Assembly: GCA_017475725.1 (NCBI GenBank)
Contig: JAFVFA010000227.1
Location: forward strand, 1 to 11,164
DNA from: Spirochaetales bacterium
GTDB taxonomy: Bacteria > Spirochaetota > Spirochaetia > Sphaerochaetales > Sphaerochaetaceae
Length of the DNA stretch: 11,164 nt
Direction: 5' to 3'
The position numbers and the translations under genes are program-made. Below are positions 10,325 through 11,164 of the stretch, one piece after another; position 1 is the stretch's first letter; every line of letters starts with the position of its first letter. The notes beneath the pieces were generated by a model that saw only the letters and a program-made list of their open reading frames with translations, searched no databases and was not told the DNA's origin.

Positions 10325-11164
10325 CAAGCTGCCCATGAGGTGCGCTTATTGAGATCCCGTCACCGTCGCTGAAGCGGCCGTGCAGCATATCGACTGCAAG
10401 CGGGTTCTCCACCATGGTCTGTATTGCACGCTTCACCGGTCTTGCTCCGTAATCGGGGTCAAAGCCGGCCTCGCTTATCATGTCCACCACGCTGGCGTCC
10501 CACTTCAGGCTCAGGTTCCTGTTGGACAGCCTTGCGGCAAGCTTCTTCAGCTGGAGCTCGACTATTGAGGATATCTGGGCCTTTCCGAGCTGGTTGAAGA
10601 TTATGATCTCATCGATCCTGTTGATGAACTCCGGCTTGAACGATGCCCTGATGACCTCCATCACAGCCTCGTGCCCGGTCTTGACATCCGGAGCCTCCAT
10701 CAGCTGACGGCTTCCGAGGTTGCTCGTCATTATGATGAGGGTGTTCGTGAAGTCCACCAGCCTGCCCTGTCCGTCGGTCAGTCGGCCATCGTCCAGAATC
10801 TGCAGAAGCACGTTGAAGACATCGGGATGGGCCTTCTCTATCTCGTCGAAGAGCACAACGGAGTACGGACGCCTTCTGACGACCTCGGTGAGCTGTCCGC
10901 CCTCGTCGTATCCGACATATCCTGGAGGTGCACCGATCAGACGCGAGACGCTGAACTTCTCCATGTACTCCGACATGTCGATTCTGGTGAGTGCCTTCTC
11001 GTCATCGAACAGGAAGGATGCAAGGACCTTTGCAAGCTCCGTCTTTCCCACACCTGTCGGGCCTGCGAACAGGAACGACCCGAGCGGTCTGTGCTCGTCT
11101 CCGATTCCCGTCTTGTTACGTCTGATTGCGTTGGACACGGCGGCTATGGCCTCGTCCTGTCCGA
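10287..11164 (-). CDS. clpB: ATP-dependent disaggregase ClpB, C-terminal part (partial)
   Basis: Hsp100 chaperone that, with DnaK/DnaJ, extracts polypeptides from aggregates by threading them through a hexameric ring. About 292 C-terminal residues are visible of a protein usually about 860 long; the frame is open across the right edge. This is the second AAA+ module: GQDEAIAAVSNAIRR entry; Walker A GPTGVGKT (near 11043-11064); pore loop GAPPGYVGYDEGGQL; Walker B VVLFDEIEKAH; sensor 1 TSNLGS; arginine-finger region FINRIDEI; and sensor 2 GARPVKRAI. The wording matches ClpB rather than ClpA/ClpX, and no ClpP-binding IGF/L loop is seen in the visible part. It ends RVVPGQIAD. A GTG at 11138 is an internal valine, not the start. 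The stop lies inside the convergent nucleotidyltransferase gene. Confidence 0.96.
   Translation of the reverse strand, partial: GQDEAIAAVSNAIRRNKTGIGDEHRPLGSFLFAGPTGVGKTELAKVLASFLFDDEKALTRIDMSEYMEKFSVSRLIGAPPGYVGYDEGGQLTEVVRRRPYSVVLFDEIEKAHPDVFNVLLQILDDGRLTDGQGRLVDFTNTLIIMTSNLGSRQLMEAPDVKTGHEAVMEVIRASFKPEFINRIDEIIIFNQLGKAQISSIVELQLKKLAARLSNRNLSLKWDASVVDMISEAGFDPDYGARPVKRAIQTMVENPLAVDMLHGRFSDGDGISISAPHGQLVIERVVPGQIAD

Noticed and set aside
1..11164. CRISPR array, phage, transposon, toxin-antitoxin or other defence system
   Set aside because: I saw no regularly spaced repeats, no transposase, integrase or toxin-like proteins, and no direct repeats flanking the tRNAs that would suggest an integrated element.

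Overview
This is a bacterial housekeeping region, and most of it is recognisable at the protein level. The left 4.4 kb, read on the minus strand from right to left, is the classical transcription/translation operon: tRNA-Thr(GGU) - rpmG - tRNA-Trp(CCA) - secE - nusG - rplK - rplA - rplJ - rplL - rpoB, with rpoB cut by the left edge. The right 6.7 kb holds a CBS/DRTGG-type manganese-dependent inorganic pyrophosphatase (minus strand), a divergent glycogen phosphorylase (plus), a DUF554 membrane protein (minus), a divergent MocA/MobA-like nucleotidyltransferase (plus), and the C-terminal part of clpB (minus), cut by the right edge. Gene content, gene order and the style of the r-protein, NusG and SecE sequences suggest a spirochaete, perhaps related to Sphaerochaeta or Treponema. 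That assignment rests on general resemblance, not on a search, and I hold it at about 50 %.

The operon appears to start at a TTGACA / extended -10 promoter just upstream of tRNA-Thr (4367-4396). No convincing factor-independent terminator separates its members, so the two tRNAs are probably cut out of the r-protein transcript. Regulation is visible at two places. The 238-nt nusG-rplK gap carries a small RNA element resembling the L1-binding stalk of 23S rRNA, the expected site for feedback by L1. The rplL-rpoB gap carries a strong GC hairpin followed by a T-rich tract, the position of the partial attenuator known from other bacteria. rplK and rplA overlap by 4 bp (ATGA), and rplA and rplJ are 14 nt apart, so no separate L10 leader fits between those two genes.

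The pyrophosphatase and glycogen phosphorylase genes share a divergent control region. glgP has a good extended -10 promoter, and its leader begins with a hairpin followed by six T's. The pyrophosphatase promoter places the start codon only 7 nt after the -10 box and has no well-placed Shine-Dalgarno sequence. DUF554 shows the same geometry. Both are candidates for leaderless translation. The two enzymes are metabolically compatible (one releases phosphate, the other consumes it), but a functional link is inference.

The 114 bp between the convergent glgP and DUF554 genes contains four alternately oriented copies of one short motif that can fold into competing hairpins, probably a bidirectional terminator. 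The nucleotidyltransferase and clpB overlap tail-to-tail by 38 bp. I found no CRISPR array, transposase, phage gene, toxin-antitoxin pair or defence system, and nothing that amounts to a new multi-gene system. The points worth following up are regulatory details.
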